64,000 bases of DNA. Origin: Luscinia megarhynchos (taxonomy: Eukaryota; Chordata; Aves; Passeriformes; Turdidae). Position 1 is the first letter of the stretch; each line of letters starts with the position of its first letter. This document shows positions 13,401 to 23,835 of the stretch, in pieces. The notes beneath the pieces were generated by a model that saw nothing but the letters and a program-made list of their open reading frames with translations, was not told the origin of the DNA and searched no databases. A program made the position numbers and the translations under genes. The stretch spans positions 80,916,905 through 80,980,904 of the forward strand of contig JAPFBE010000002.1 of NCBI GenBank assembly GCA_034336665.1. Reading direction: 5' to 3'.

Positions 13401-16400
13401 TGGGCAAGAGCCCGGCTGAGGATACACCCAAATCAAATCCAAGACAGCTCCCAGTCACCAGTCTTGACACTTTTATAAGTTTAGGTTCATCTGCATATTG
13501 GGGTCAATAGTCCCAGGCTATGAAGTATCAGCCCCCTGGCTTGCCCCCTTTCCCTTGCCATTGTTTGTGCTTTTTGGGTACTTTGGTTGCCCTTGATTCT
13601 GTGGCTGGAAAGGGATTGTTTTGTCCAACTACCCTGTGAAGAGAACTTACCAACACCCAACATGAAGTTTCAGACTCACACGCTAAGCAGCAGAGATTCT
13701 GAAAAATACAAAAGCTAAAAGCCAAGGCATAATTTCCCCTCTGCTTCCCCTTGAGGAGATGTTGAAGACCTTAGTGAGGTCTCCCCTCAGTTTCCTCCAG
13801 GCTGAACAGACCAGATGACCTCAGCCTCTCCTCATACAGCTTCTCCAGACCCTTCACCATGCTCGTGGCCCTCCTTTGGGTGCTGTCTAATGGTTTAGTA
13901 TCTTTCTTACATTGTGGAGCCCAAAACTGCCCCCAGCACTCGAGGTGAGCCCACCCCAGTGCAGAGCAGGACAATCCCCTCCCTTGCCTGGCTGGCAATG
14001 CTGTGCCTGATGCATCCCAGGACATGAGCATCAGTGTTTTCCCTGACATCATTAATACAGTTACAACACAGTTTTGCCTCAGAAAAATCACCATTCGAAC
14101 AAATACCCAACTTTGGCAGAAGGCATTTAGGAGACACCTTTCAAAGATGTTCTGGACTTGTCCATACATACACTGAGTGCTGAACTCTAGGAAGCTAACT
14201 TCCTTCCTGAGTTTTTTTCCCCTTCCTTTCAAGTTCCATTTTTCTCCTTCAGTAAATAAGTTGAAGGAACCTCTCTGATTCAGTTGTTACTGACATTAAA
14301 CACTCCCTTTGCATTGGATTAAAACCCTATGATTCCTTACTCAAGTATTAAGTTTGAGTTTATTTCAATATAAAGTAGTATTGAAGATAATCTCCCCTCA
14401 ATTAACAACGGAGGTGACTGCAGTTTGTAACTGTGCTGTTGACCAAGTATGTACCAGTGATGGGCTTGTCTGTGTCTAATTCATTACTGCAATACTGAGT
14501 GTCCTCCAAGCGCTTGGCAGCATTTTGATGCAAAACATGTCTTAGTCTATTTCAAATAGAGCAAATAGGCTTTGGTTAGGCTTTGTTTTTAGAAATATTA
14601 AACATTGATTGTGTAACTGTTCTCTTCACTGAAGGCTGACTCTTAATGTTCTGGTTGCCTTCTCAGGCTTCTGCTGCATCAGTGAGACCTGACAGTGATA
14701 GCTGGTACTGAAAGACTGCCAGAAATAATGTTCAGTCAGTAGTTAAAATTTACTGTTGGCTGACACTTTTTTGCAAAAATTGTATGTTTTTCTTTGTGTC
14801 TTAAAACTTGAATTATAATTTAGTTGTGTGTTTCATGTAGTTTATGTTTTAACCCAAGTCCACATGTAGTTTTCTGGCATAGGAAACTGCCAGATTTTTA
14901 TAGAAGTTCTCAGTGAGTTCAATTATTGGTTAAAACTGTTGGTTCTATACAGTGTTGAAAACCTGAAGCTTGGCAGGGGGCTCATATTCTTTAGCATGGT
15001 GCAAAAAGTAGATTATTTCATTATTAATTACTTAGAGCTATGTTGCTAATTACTGTTTGCTCAAAACAGAGTCATGAAGCTGCAGTCGGGATCAGTTTTT
15101 TATTACAAACACAGCTAAACACTGTAGCCTAAACTGTAACCAAAAAACTGTAGCCAAAAGTGTCTGCAGCAAATGATGTGGAATTAAGAAGGAAACGCAA
15201 TTATGGAATACCACATTATTAATTTTTTTTTAAAAAGTGTAGTTAGGTTCTTCATTGCATCTTTTAAAAATAGTTAATAGAATATTACTGATGTATCCCT
15301 AACTCCAACTGATGTGATCATTTGTTTGTCATTGTCAGTTTAGCATAGTAATTGTAGTTGATTGCAGAGAGCATTAGATCAAACTGTGGCCACCTTGGTG
15401 TGATGGTGCAGATCTGGAAGGCCTGTAATCCTGCTGATTAAATCTCCACCATTGTAAGTAACAGCAGGATCTCAGTGGACACTGGTAGGCCCTCTGTACC
15501 ACACAGAAACTGGGAAAGCTTAGAGCTGTCTTTTGCTTTCCCATTATTTTCAGCAGAGCAGGTGGATGGGAAATACTTGTTGAGCCACTGTAGGTCTGTC
15601 CATGCCTTTGTTGGAGCAGCAGGGGAGGCTGGGGACAGGAATGGCCGAGTGCAGGGTGACAGAGGGACTCATTGCCAGGCGTTAATCCTTAGTCTGCACA
15701 GATCATTCAGCCACCCTTAATGAACTGACCTTATGTGACACTCTGATCCTTTGGTGCTGTAGGTGAGGAAGCTATGGAGAAGTTCAAGAGGTTGAAAAAT
15801 GAAGGGAATGATCTTGTAAAAATGGGGGAATATGAAGAAGCTGCAAATAAATACAGTGAGTGCATGAAGTTAAATCCTGAGGAATATACTGTCTACACTA
15901 ACAGGTAAAGATCAAAAGCTAATGCTGCTTTGTGGGATAACAGCAGTTATATTTTCTAATTTCAAATAAAGATTTTTTGATCCCTTCACTCATTGTTGTG
16001 AAAAGGGGTTTTTTTCCTACTTGGTGAGTATTTATAACAAAACGGATTTCTTGAAAAACATTTTTTAGGGGGAACAAGTATTAATGTCACTGATATATAG
16101 CTTAAAATATTCTGTATAAATAGAGTAAGCAATAATAATTATAATTAGCATAGCATAATTATATATGCTATAATTAGCATAGCATTTTTGAGATATTTTT
16201 AAGAATACTGGTATGAATTGAATCAAAAACTTAACATGCAGTAGCAGTATCTCAGATATGAAGAGTAATAATTCAGAGAAAATGTACATTCTGAGAAAAT
16301 AAAAGGTAAGAACACAGTATTAAAGTAAATAGAAGTAAATAGTATAAAAGTAAGAACATCAGCATTATTTTAAAGGTTGACCTAATTCAGCAGTATAATT

Positions 16401-19400
16401 CTTTATGCTGTAATCTTATCAGCTTCTACAAACTAAGAAGGATTTGATTAGACCAGTACTTGAGTAGGAGAGTTCCAAGTAATAATTAGGCACAGAGAGC
16501 AGTGTTGTTTATTTAATCCAGAGCACTTTTTTACCCAGAATGGCTGTATAAAACCCGTATTACATTAACCACTGTACTATCATATTGTACTAACATAGGC
16601 TCTGCTTTTAAAATACTTGCATATTTGCTTAACTTCAAGCATTAGTCACACTTGAATTTTGACTTCTGTTGCAGGAATTGGCCTTCTCCAAATCCATCCT
16701 GTGATGTTCTTGATAGTTAATGGTTTTATGTACTTACAGAAAATCACATTGAGACTGAATTATTTGAAGTATTGTAACTAACATTTGTGAGTCAGAAGCT
16801 GTTGGCACTACAGCACTGTAGAATTTACTTAAATTGCAGTATATTCTGTTTTTCTGTGTTAGAGCTCTGTGTTACTTGAAACTGTATAAATATGAAGAGG
16901 CTAAGCGGGATTGTGATCGTGTTCTTCAGATAGAAGATTCTAATATTAAAGCTTTTTATAGAAGAGCACTAGCGTACAAAGGATTACAGGTGAGGAAAAA
17001 GAACATGGCAGGTATTCTTAAGCACATCTAAACTTGCTTATCCTCTTCAAAGGCAATAAGGTAGTTGCTGTCAATGAGTGAATGCATACTCAGTGTGATG
17101 ATTTATTACTTTGTAGAACATTAGGCATGTACATAAAATATGTACATTATATAAATATTTTTGCCACATAAAAACCTGCATGTTGATGTAATAATTTGAG
17201 AAAATACAAGAATATTACAGTAAGTAAGATTTGACTGTAGATTGGACAAACAAGTTTCAAATCTGTTCTAATGCTGTAGTATTCTCCTTCTGGGTATCCC
17301 AGTCTGTTTTATCTGTCAAGGAGTTTACTATAACTTTGCTGATCACAAATGGATTCTCTCCAAGTCTGTCTTCATCTGTCCAAACTAAATTCTCAAGCTG
17401 TCTTGGCATCTGCTCATGTTTAAGTGTCATATTAAATCGGGGTTATAATTATCATTGTTTTCTCTCTCTTTCTTCCCCAAATGCATTACAACTCTTTGTC
17501 AGTACTGTACTTTGTCACTCTGCAGCAGTGTCACTACTCAGCCTTTTCCTTTCCATCTGCATGGTGGTGGTGTCTCTACAGTGCTCATCTTATGTACAGT
17601 TTTTAGAGTATCCTTTTAGCTGATCAGCATAGATGCAGACACATTGTTCATGTCCATCCTGAATGGGACTTCAAATCTCATGTTCATCACTTAAACTGTG
17701 TCGTTCTGTTTGTTCCTCTCTCTGCTGGCTCCCCATCTTCAGTGATGTTAAATTAGCCTTTACACTCCATAATTCTCCCACAGCAATCCTTGCTCTACCC
17801 ATCAGCTCTTACTTGGTAGTGAATTATCAGTTTCTTGATTTTGTGGGCTTGTGATGGCAGCTCTCATCCCCTGCTTTGTATTAAATTTACAAGTGTCTTT
17901 AAACAAGCATCTGAAGTGCTATCTTCCCTGTTGCAGGAGTGGACTGGCAGTCCACCAAGTTTCACCATTGTCCTTCAAAGGAATGGACACTTACTCAGAC
18001 CTCCATTATGTTTGATGCCTTAACACAAAATTACTGGATTGTGTCTCACCTTACAAATCACCTGAGAACCTTAAGAAGCATACCCGCCTATGCTCATTCC
18101 ATGTTATAATTCCACAAATGCAAGTCCAAGGAACATGATAAATTTGTTCCTCTGTTGCAGTAGCTCTGAAATTTTAAAAGTGTGAAAAGTCCTAATTTTG
18201 TGTAATGTTTTTCTGTAACTCTTCTAAACTACCTGGTATTAATCATCTCTAACCTTATGTTGTTAAACTTGATAAAACATCAGTATAAATATGAGCACAT
18301 GGTGATTCTACCAGACAGAAAAAAAGGATATTACACATCCATGAAGAAGGTGGAGAATTGGAGAAAAGACTTCTTTTTTGCATATCCTAGTGAAAAAGTG
18401 GTATTTTTGTATTGTTGAAGACAACCTGAAACAGTTTTGATGAACTCCAGAACAGTCTCAGCTGGGGACTCTCAAAATATTTTGTTATTGTTGGATTTAA
18501 GGCCTTCATTATTGCTAATTTCAGGGATGAAAGTGATAAGTAAAATGAGAGAAAATGACAAAAATTGTCTGAAGTTGACAAATAACTCTGTAACGAAAGA
18601 ATTGTATGAACTAAAGGCATGTAGTTTGGCAAAGACCTAGCTAAGGTGGGAAGTGTTATTTGTCTGTAATTAGACACACATCTAACTACAAAAGCTGCAG
18701 TGGAATTTAATGCAGTAAAGGAGGTGTTTTTTACAGATTTACTGGGATGTAGTTAAGGGAAGATCAGGAAGAAATGTTAGTGAGATGGGTTAGGCCTGTG
18801 ACACAGGACCCCAAACAGCATCTCCTGCAGCTGGTTGTCCACTCCCTTGCTTTAGGTACAGTCATTTTGTAGGAGTTTTGTTGGGCAGTTTTAAATTCAA
18901 TAGAGTTGTTGCTGACCCTTGTTGAGTTTCCAGAATCTCATTTCTCTATAGTTGTGAATCCTCACATCTGTAATTCAAATGCTTAATTAGTAGTGGATTT
19001 CTGATGAAAGCAACCTGACCCCTTTGTGCATTCCTTTGTTGGGGTACATAATTCTCATTTTCTCACTCTTCCTTCATGGCCTAGCAGGCTTCAGTTCATT
19101 ACTGATGGCCTGCAGCCTTCTCTGCACCTTGAATTCTGGCCACCAGTATGGAACAAAATCTGGGAAAGAGTTTGAGTGACTTGGACACTGGCTCCTCTGT
19201 TACAGTTGAGGTGCTGAGGAAGTACCTCAGATACTATATGAGGATTTTTTTTTCCCATGATAATACAGATGATTTAATAGTAACCTTATGATGCTGCTTG
19301 GGAACAGAGGAAATACTAGACCACTCACACAAGAAATTAGTTGGTTTTTTACTGTCTGCATGGTCTTTTACTGCTTACTGTTGCATTTCATCTTTGTTTT

Positions 19401-22400
19401 TGATAGTCTAGCCCTTGAGATGTCTTGATTTTTTTATGTGATAATTCCAGTCTTCCTCAATTGACACTATTAACTTTGTCTCTCCAGAAAGTTTAGTCTA
19501 AAAAATAGTAATTGTGCAGAAAAAATTTGAAATAATAACATTAAACAAATTACAACACTGGTTATTGAGGAACTGTGTCCTAATGCCACTCTGTCACTAT
19601 GTTTGTCCTAATCCTGTGTAGCCCACAGGTCATAACATAATCCCAGTCTTCTGAAGTATTAGCAAAATTTCACTGTAAGAGATGGTCTATTGGATTGAAG
19701 CCCAGGAAGATTAGATATATCTTTAATCAAAGCTCAGTTTAACTCTCTTATTGGCAAAGCAAGTATGCAGACTTGCTGGACTCATTATATTAATTGTGAG
19801 GCAGTGTTACACTGTAAGAAATTATGCTTAAAAGCCACAAACTTCAATACTCTGCTCTCTTATACAGGGAATAGGTTTCTGAGAATAAATTATTTCAATT
19901 ATTTAATTGGAAGTATTTAGTCACAGAGTATTAACTCATTCTCATTTCTTTTTTCTCCTCTAATGAAATCACACTATCAGTATTTAGATTATTTTTGTCT
20001 ACTTCATGTCTAGATCCAGTATTTTTACCTTTCTTACTTGTAAAGGACAGTATGATACTTCAGATTTATTTTTCTAGTGATGTGCTTATGAGAAAAATAT
20101 TTTCTTCTGCTTACAGAATTATCAAGCCAGTGTTGATGATTTCAACAAGGTACTTCTAATAGATCCAAATATTCTTGAAGCACAGAAGGAATTAGAGGAG
20201 GTAACCCAACTGCTTCACCTTGACAGCAGTGCTGGAGATGGCAGTCAACAAATGCAAGGGAAGAAAATAACCATACAAGAGGTGGTATACCTGTTCATTT
20301 TTTTTAAAGCAAACACAACAGAACCACACATATGAAGAGATAATATTAAAGCTTTGTTTGCCTATCTTGAATCTATATCACTGGGGGAATGGTGTTGCAT
20401 TTTTCACATCATGTTGAGGGCATATTGGAGGATTTTTACATATGATAAAGCTTGGACTGCTCACAAGTATGTTCAGAACTACAGCAGGGAGGAAAATAGT
20501 CCATTTAGATGGCACTAAACTTGAGGATATGCTCCTTGTAAACAAAAGCTGCCTCAACTTTGAAATACATGTTTTACAGTGAAATACCAGTTTTGTTTTT
20601 GAAGTCTGTGCTCCTTGGGCAGCCTTTGGGGCTATGCTGGCAGAGGTCTATGGTCAGCAGATGTGCTGGCTGCTCCTGTGCTGGTCGTAAAATTACAAGT
20701 CTGAAAAGTTAAATCCTACCCTAAAGAGCAAGAGTAAAACATCTGTAGGATCTTACAAAAGAAACATGGGATGTAATGTTATGTACAGGATCAAAACGTT
20801 AGCTTGAACAGTTCTGAGTAGAATTAGGTGATGAAAGGATTTTCTCAGTCATCTGATATTTTTGGATTGTAGCTTTGGCTGGTCGTTTAAGAATTCTTTT
20901 TCCTCTTTTCATGTTAACAATCTGCATAGGGATAGTGTAATTTGATACTGTAATTTCAGAATGTGGTATATGGAAGCTGCAGTTATTAATATAGGAAAAA
21001 AAAGTGTTCTTGAAGTACTTCAGGTTGTCACGAGCTCATGGGATTTTATGTAATCAGCATAAGCTGGTATAGTGTTAGTTAAGCTCTGAGTTGTGACAAA
21101 CAAAGAGACCTGGAAAGTGTTTAGAGGAGGTTTGGGAAGTGACCACATTGCTCAGAGACCAGCTAACTATGTTGCTGGCACTGATAATTTTTCTAGGGGT
21201 GAAACAAGAAGCATTTATGTTTGCTCTCATAATTACAACTGCCCCTGTGGAGAGGTTCCCCTCTTCTACCTGCTATAGTACAAGGTAGTTCCATGAAAAC
21301 AGACTGCAAAGAAAAATGTTATAAAAAAATTTATCATTATTCCATGCTAATCAAGCTATAGTTATATAAAAGACAGTCAAGGTTTCTCTCTTGATTATAA
21401 GGATTGTTGAAAAATAGAATAAAATGTCTAGTAGCCAAATGCAGTATTTTCCAAAAATTACTAATCCCCTATTCTATGCAATACAGTATCTTCATACTTT
21501 TCAAAATACTTGGCATTGAGAGGCCCTGTTTAGTTAGTTTTAGGTTACACTAATTTCACAACTCTTGATGGCTTGAGAGATTTTAGCAAATGCAGTTGGC
21601 CCCATAGTTCCATAGTTAATTTTTAGTGATTGATTCATGAAACTCGTTAGAGGCTGCAGTCTCAGGAGAAGTGAGTGGATAGTGAGGTAGTTTATCCATT
21701 CTGAGCTTTCTCTTTCCAAAGCAAGACTCCAAACAACAACCTGATCGAGCTGCCATGTGCCTGTGCTGCCCTGGGGGTACAGCAGAGAAATGAAACAGTG
21801 TCTGCTGCCTTGACTCCAGTTGTTGGAACTCCACATTTAATGTGTGTGTAGAGTCCTCCTTCCTGCCGGTGCTCTCCAGGGGTGATTCCACAGTGCAGTG
21901 CCAAGCAGTGAAAAGGAGCTGTAGAAAACACACTTTTGACTGTGAGCCTTTAAAGGGAAATTAGAGGCCTCCTGTTCTGGGGGCAGTGGGACATGTAAGA
22001 ACATGGATCCCTTTCTTTTACGAAGAGCAGACTGCAGCTTTAATCCAGTGATGTGATGGATAAATGCAGTTCATGAATCTTCAGGTTTTCTCTGTGTCCA
22101 GGTTAAGTGATCTGTTGGCACTTTGTTTGTGAAGGTGACCGAGCCTGATGGGCAGGAAGAGAGGGCACCAGAAGATGCTGAGGCTCCCCAGGTTGCTGCT
22201 GAGGAGGCGGTTCCAAAGCGAGAGCCGCGGGAGAAGCTCCGTGTTTCTGCGCCGTCCAACGCTTACGACTTCGGGCAGACCGTAAACGCAGTGAATGCCA
22301 CTAAGGATAAAGCTGCTTGTGCAGATCTTCTGACAATTACTGAGCCAAAAAGACTGCCAGTGCTGCTAAGTAACAAACTTGAAGGAGAAATCCTTCTGGT

Positions 22401-22788
22401 TTTTATCCAGTCTTTGGAACATTACATAGCTGGAAAAGACCCTGGCCTTGCATATCAGCACCTTTTCTACTTAAGCAAAGCAGAAAGATTTAAGGTAAGA
22501 ACCTAAACTGATTGTGTCCTTAAATTGCAAAGAAATCTAAAGGAAATTTTCATATCTTAAAAGGAAAAACACACTGACTTTTGTATCTCTGTTAGATATT
22601 ATGATTTTCAGTCAACATGTGCTGTTTATAAAATTGTTGGGTCTTTTTTTTTCTAGGTGGTGGTGGCCCTTCTTAGCAAAAATGAAAAAGAAGAGGTACA
22701 GCAACTGTTTGATTTACTTTCAGAAAGCCAGAGTGATCAGTACTCATTGGAAGATCTTGAGAGCCTTAAAAAGGTTTATGAACTTTAG
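1316..22788 (+). CDS. SPAG1: SPAG1 (sperm-associated antigen 1), 3' portion, ten coding exons
   Basis: Spliced CDS of ten exons: 1316-1472, 5361-5777, 6148-6247, 8372-8524, 12627-12796, 15763-15904, 16863-16989, 20117-20281, 22135-22494, 22657-22788. All introns are GT-AG and the sum is 1923 nt, 640 codons plus TAG. It is a partial gene: the 5' exons with the first TPR module lie upstream of the window. In local residue numbers, TPR module B is about 160-276 and TPR module C about 335-465. Both carry the five carboxylate-clamp residues that bind HSP70/HSP90 EEVD tails (K162/N166/N205/K235/R239 and K344/N348/N379/K409/R413). The C-terminal RPAP3/monad-binding-type domain is about 517-630 and the protein ends in YEL. 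Family knowledge: SPAG1 is a cytoplasmic R2TP-like co-chaperone working with RUVBL1/2 and PIH proteins in dynein-arm preassembly, and human loss causes primary ciliary dyskinesia. Identification rests on recognised similarity to human SPAG1 across all exons. Confidence 0.96.
1473..5360 (+). other. SPAG1 intron, 3.9 kb
   Basis: AT-rich intron. It contains an AT-only microsatellite-like run at about 3343-3390 (TATATATTATATTATATTAT). The last 150 bases become CpG-rich where the island begins. No coding or RNA gene recognised. Confidence 0.75.
5205..5560. promoter_or_regulatory. CpG island over an internal SPAG1 exon
   Basis: Dense CG dinucleotides (GCGGCGGCGGGCC, TTCGCGCTGATG, AACGCGG and many more) in an otherwise CpG-poor, AT-rich 5 kb. 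It begins in the intron about 150 bp before exon 5361-5777 and runs into the coding sequence past the ATG at 5408. It could be simply a GC-rich exon, or an internal promoter for a shorter SPAG1 transcript. Confidence 0.6.
5361..5777 (+). CDS. SPAG1: SPAG1 exon: basic linker and start of TPR module B, in a CpG island
   Basis: Acceptor CTCGCAG ends at 5360 and donor CTAG|GTGAGT starts at 5778. The 5' part is Ala-rich and very GC-rich. An ATG at 5408 opens a Lys/His-rich stretch ([16 protein letters not shown]), then an acidic/Ser segment, then the first helix pair of a TPR ([14 protein letters not shown]). The frame is open upstream of the ATG through the acceptor, so the exon works as an internal exon. 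The acceptor's pyrimidine tract is weak, which leaves room for a transcript that starts here. From memory, human SPAG1 also has MGN at this point. Confidence 0.92.
6148..6247 (+). CDS. SPAG1: SPAG1 exon: TPR module B, second repeat
   Basis: Acceptor CTTTTAG ends at 6147; donor ACAG|GTAAAT follows 6247. It encodes [19 protein letters not shown], carrying clamp Asn205, and DCNR, whose Arg codon is split AG|A across the next intron. Nearly identical to the human sequence here. Confidence 0.95.
6248..8371 (+). other. SPAG1 intron, 2.1 kb
   Basis: Contains a diverged CR1 fragment near 7497-7665; otherwise unremarkable AT-rich sequence. Confidence 0.7.
7497..7665 (+). repeat. Diverged CR1-like LINE fragment
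   Basis: Sense-strand CR1 landmarks: GCAGCAGGTTGCCCAGAGAT, then TTCCTTTGGAGA, then CTGAGCAGCCTGGTCTGATC and GGAGCTGACT. The 3' terminal ATTCTATG repeats are not evident, so it is a truncated or decayed copy. Confidence 0.5.
8372..8524 (+). CDS. SPAG1: SPAG1 exon: TPR module B, third repeat
   Basis: Acceptor TTTCCCAG ends at 8371; donor ACAG|GTAACT. It encodes [18 protein letters not shown] with clamp residues Lys235 and Arg239, then [11 protein letters not shown], a classic third TPR and capping helix. Phase 2 in and out, splitting an Arg codon at both ends. Confidence 0.95.
8525..12626 (+). other. SPAG1 intron, 4.1 kb
   Basis: AT-rich intron with no recognised gene or repeat. A 99-codon frame on the opposite strand (11440-11739) has no recognisable motif and is treated as chance. 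Confidence 0.65.
12627..12796 (+). CDS. SPAG1: SPAG1 exon: linker between TPR modules B and C
   Basis: Acceptor TTTTCAG ends at 12626. The donor at 12797 is GTATGT with an unusual C at the last exon base. It encodes [19 protein letters not shown], matching the human DGPNWREKLSPIP segment, followed by a poorly conserved linker. Ends in phase 1. Confidence 0.93.
13075..14035 (-). repeat. CR1 LINE copy (antisense), interrupted by an LTR
   Basis: The left part (about 13075-13316) has CR1 landmarks in antisense: CTGGCCCTGCACAGGACATC, GCCTGTTCCAGTGCCCAACC, ACCTAAACCTCCCCTAG. The right part (about 13735-14035) continues the same consensus: GAGGTCTCCCCTCAGTTTCC, CTCGAGGTGAGCCCACC, CAATGCTGTGCCTGATGCAT. 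The consensus runs straight across once the intervening 0.4 kb is removed, so the CR1 was in place before the LTR arrived. Confidence 0.85.
13321..13729 (-). mobile_element. Solo LTR of an endogenous retrovirus, nested in CR1
   Basis: About 409 bp between TGCC and GGCA inverted termini. Read on the minus strand it holds a TATAAAAG box (13470-13477) and, about 90 bp downstream, an AATAAA signal (13381-13386), the normal LTR arrangement of promoter, short R and polyadenylation signal. No gag, pol or env lies beside it, so it looks like a solo LTR. An exact target-site duplication was not found: a C-rich GCCCT/CCCCT pair sits a few bases outside each end, so the termini are uncertain by several bases. 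Confidence 0.7.
15763..15904 (+). CDS. SPAG1: SPAG1 exon: TPR module C, first repeat
   Basis: Acceptor GCTGTAG ends at 15762; donor ACAG|GTAAAG. It encodes [20 protein letters not shown] and [18 protein letters not shown], carrying clamp residues Lys344, Asn348 and Asn379. A GTGAGG just inside the exon start looks like a donor but lies on the exon side of the acceptor and must be read through. Confidence 0.95.
15905..16862 (+). other. SPAG1 intron, 1.0 kb
   Basis: AT-rich. It contains a short duplicated element: TAATTAGCATAGCA at 16142-16155 and again at 16171-16184, flanking a near-palindromic AT core. Confidence 0.7.
16863..16989 (+). CDS. SPAG1: SPAG1 exon: TPR module C, second to third repeat
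   Basis: Acceptor GTGTTAG ends at 16862; donor ACAG|GTGAGG. It encodes [20 protein letters not shown] and [12 protein letters not shown]; Lys409 and Arg413 complete the second carboxylate clamp. Ends in phase 0. Confidence 0.96.
16990..20116 (+). other. SPAG1 intron, 3.1 kb
   Basis: Between about 17230 and 18020 the + strand is pyrimidine-rich and holds open frames up to 130 codons with no recognisable motif. The sequence reads like an old decayed repeat, but I could not assign it to a family. The remainder has nothing to report. Confidence 0.55.
20117..20281 (+). CDS. SPAG1: SPAG1 exon: TPR module C, capping helix
   Basis: Acceptor CTTACAG ends at 20116. The donor at 20282 is GTGGTA, weaker than the consensus. 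It encodes [18 protein letters not shown], then an [11 protein letters not shown] helix and a Gly/Ser/Gln linker ending in IQE, as in human. Phase 0 at both ends (55 codons). Confidence 0.94.
20282..22134 (+). other. SPAG1 intron, 1.9 kb
   Basis: No recognised repeat or gene. Minus-strand frames at 21540-21933 overlap one another and carry no known motif. Confidence 0.65.
22135..22494 (+). CDS. SPAG1: SPAG1 exon: RPAP3-type C-terminal domain
   Basis: The acceptor (GTGAAG, ending 22134) has a modest pyrimidine tract; the donor is AAG|GTAAGA. The first 40 codons are a Glu/Ala/Pro-rich linker. [13 protein letters not shown] then opens the RPAP3_C/monad-binding domain and continues through [20 protein letters not shown] and [14 protein letters not shown]. 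In RPAP3 and SPAG1 this domain contacts the RUVBL1/2 ATPases, which links the HSP90-binding TPRs to the R2TP core. Confidence 0.95.
22657..22788 (+). CDS. SPAG1: SPAG1 terminal coding exon
   Basis: Acceptor TTTTTCTAG ends at 22656. It encodes the last helices of the C-terminal domain ([20 protein letters not shown]) and ends LKKVYEL followed by TAG at 22786-22788. Human SPAG1 also ends YEL, so the terminus is intact. Confidence 0.96.
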   Translation: MVVALLSKNEKEEVQQLFDLLSESQSDQYSLEDLESLKKVYEL

Positions 22789-23835
22789 GAAGTTGAAGTT
22801 CATTGGCTGCATGCATATAATTCATGTTAGAAGCTGAATGAATGAACTCTGCAGACTTGCCTGGATTCAAGTGGGTCTTACCTGGACTGCTGGAATTCTA
22901 CTTTGTTTTGACAGCATATACACATTTAAAACTTGCTGCTCTTTTTTTCTTGTCGTTGTATACATCTCTAGAATTTAATGCCTGTCTGTGTTCAGTAATA
23001 GAGTTCATTTCATTTGGCATACTGATTTTATTTAGACTCAGAAAAATATATTTTACATTATATATGCAATGGGAAATACCTTGATGGTACAATAGGTAAG
23101 TACACTCTTAGTCATCACTTGTTACATCATTTTGTGAGTTCTGTGTTCAGGTGAAAAAGAAATGTCTTCAAGATAAATGGGTCAGTACCTTTGCTAAAAT
23201 GAGTTTACAAAAGGTATTAACATTTTTCAGAGAACACCTGTGGGCCATCTGTTCACTATTCCTGGTCTGTACAAAACAGATTTCAGTATTTTGGCTCAGT
23301 AAATCTTAACAAAAAAGGTGAATGAATGATATATTATCTTGTCATGGAAACAATTATTAAATGGATGGGTATGTTTCTAACAAGTGAGTAATTTTTAGTA
23401 CACAGAGAACTATTTTCCTGTGTGTGCAGGAGGATGGCTGGTGTTCTGACTTTTTTTGGGCAGTGACAGACGAAGAAGTGGCTGCACTTCGCAGTAGAAA
23501 TATTTAACTCTGAGTTTTGTATTCAGATTGTTTAAACTTCCAGCTATTTCTATTTACAGATATATTTATAAAACTAAAAGTAAAACAATTTTTTGGACCA
23601 GTATGATTTTTTTTAAATTTCAGGCATTACTTATGTTTTATATTGGATTCTGACAAAGTTCCTTTGAAGGTGAAGCTTTTAAATTTTTCAGATACCCTGA
23701 TGCCTTCTTTGCACAGGTGATATAAATGTATACCAGACTCACTTAGCACTGCAGAAGTATCATTAAGAATGTTGTCCTAATGAAAATTTTTCTCAGGTGT
23801 ATATTAATTAATAAAGTTTTTTTCTTGAAAAGTAT
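22789..23835 (+). other. SPAG1: SPAG1 3' untranslated region
   Basis: AT-rich sequence from the stop codon to shortly after the AATAAA at 23810-23815. No coding frame of note. The cleavage site is placed by the usual 10-25 nt spacing and is approximate. Confidence 0.65.
23810..23815 (+). promoter_or_regulatory. polyadenylation signal, SPAG1
   Basis: Canonical AATAAA about 1.02 kb after the SPAG1 stop, followed by a T-rich stretch. It is the clearest canonical signal noticed in the 3' flank of this gene. Confidence 0.7.

Larger units (their letters stand above)
12797..15762 (+). other. SPAG1 intron, 3.0 kb, host of a CR1 with nested LTR
   Basis: The middle of this intron (about 13075-14035) is an antisense CR1 split by an LTR, both listed separately. 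The remainder is AT-rich with no recognised element. Confidence 0.7.

Noticed and set aside
13771..14232. 153-codon minus frame
   Set aside because: Most of it is within the CR1 copy (3' part of the element, outside its recognised protein domains) and it runs on into unrelated intron.
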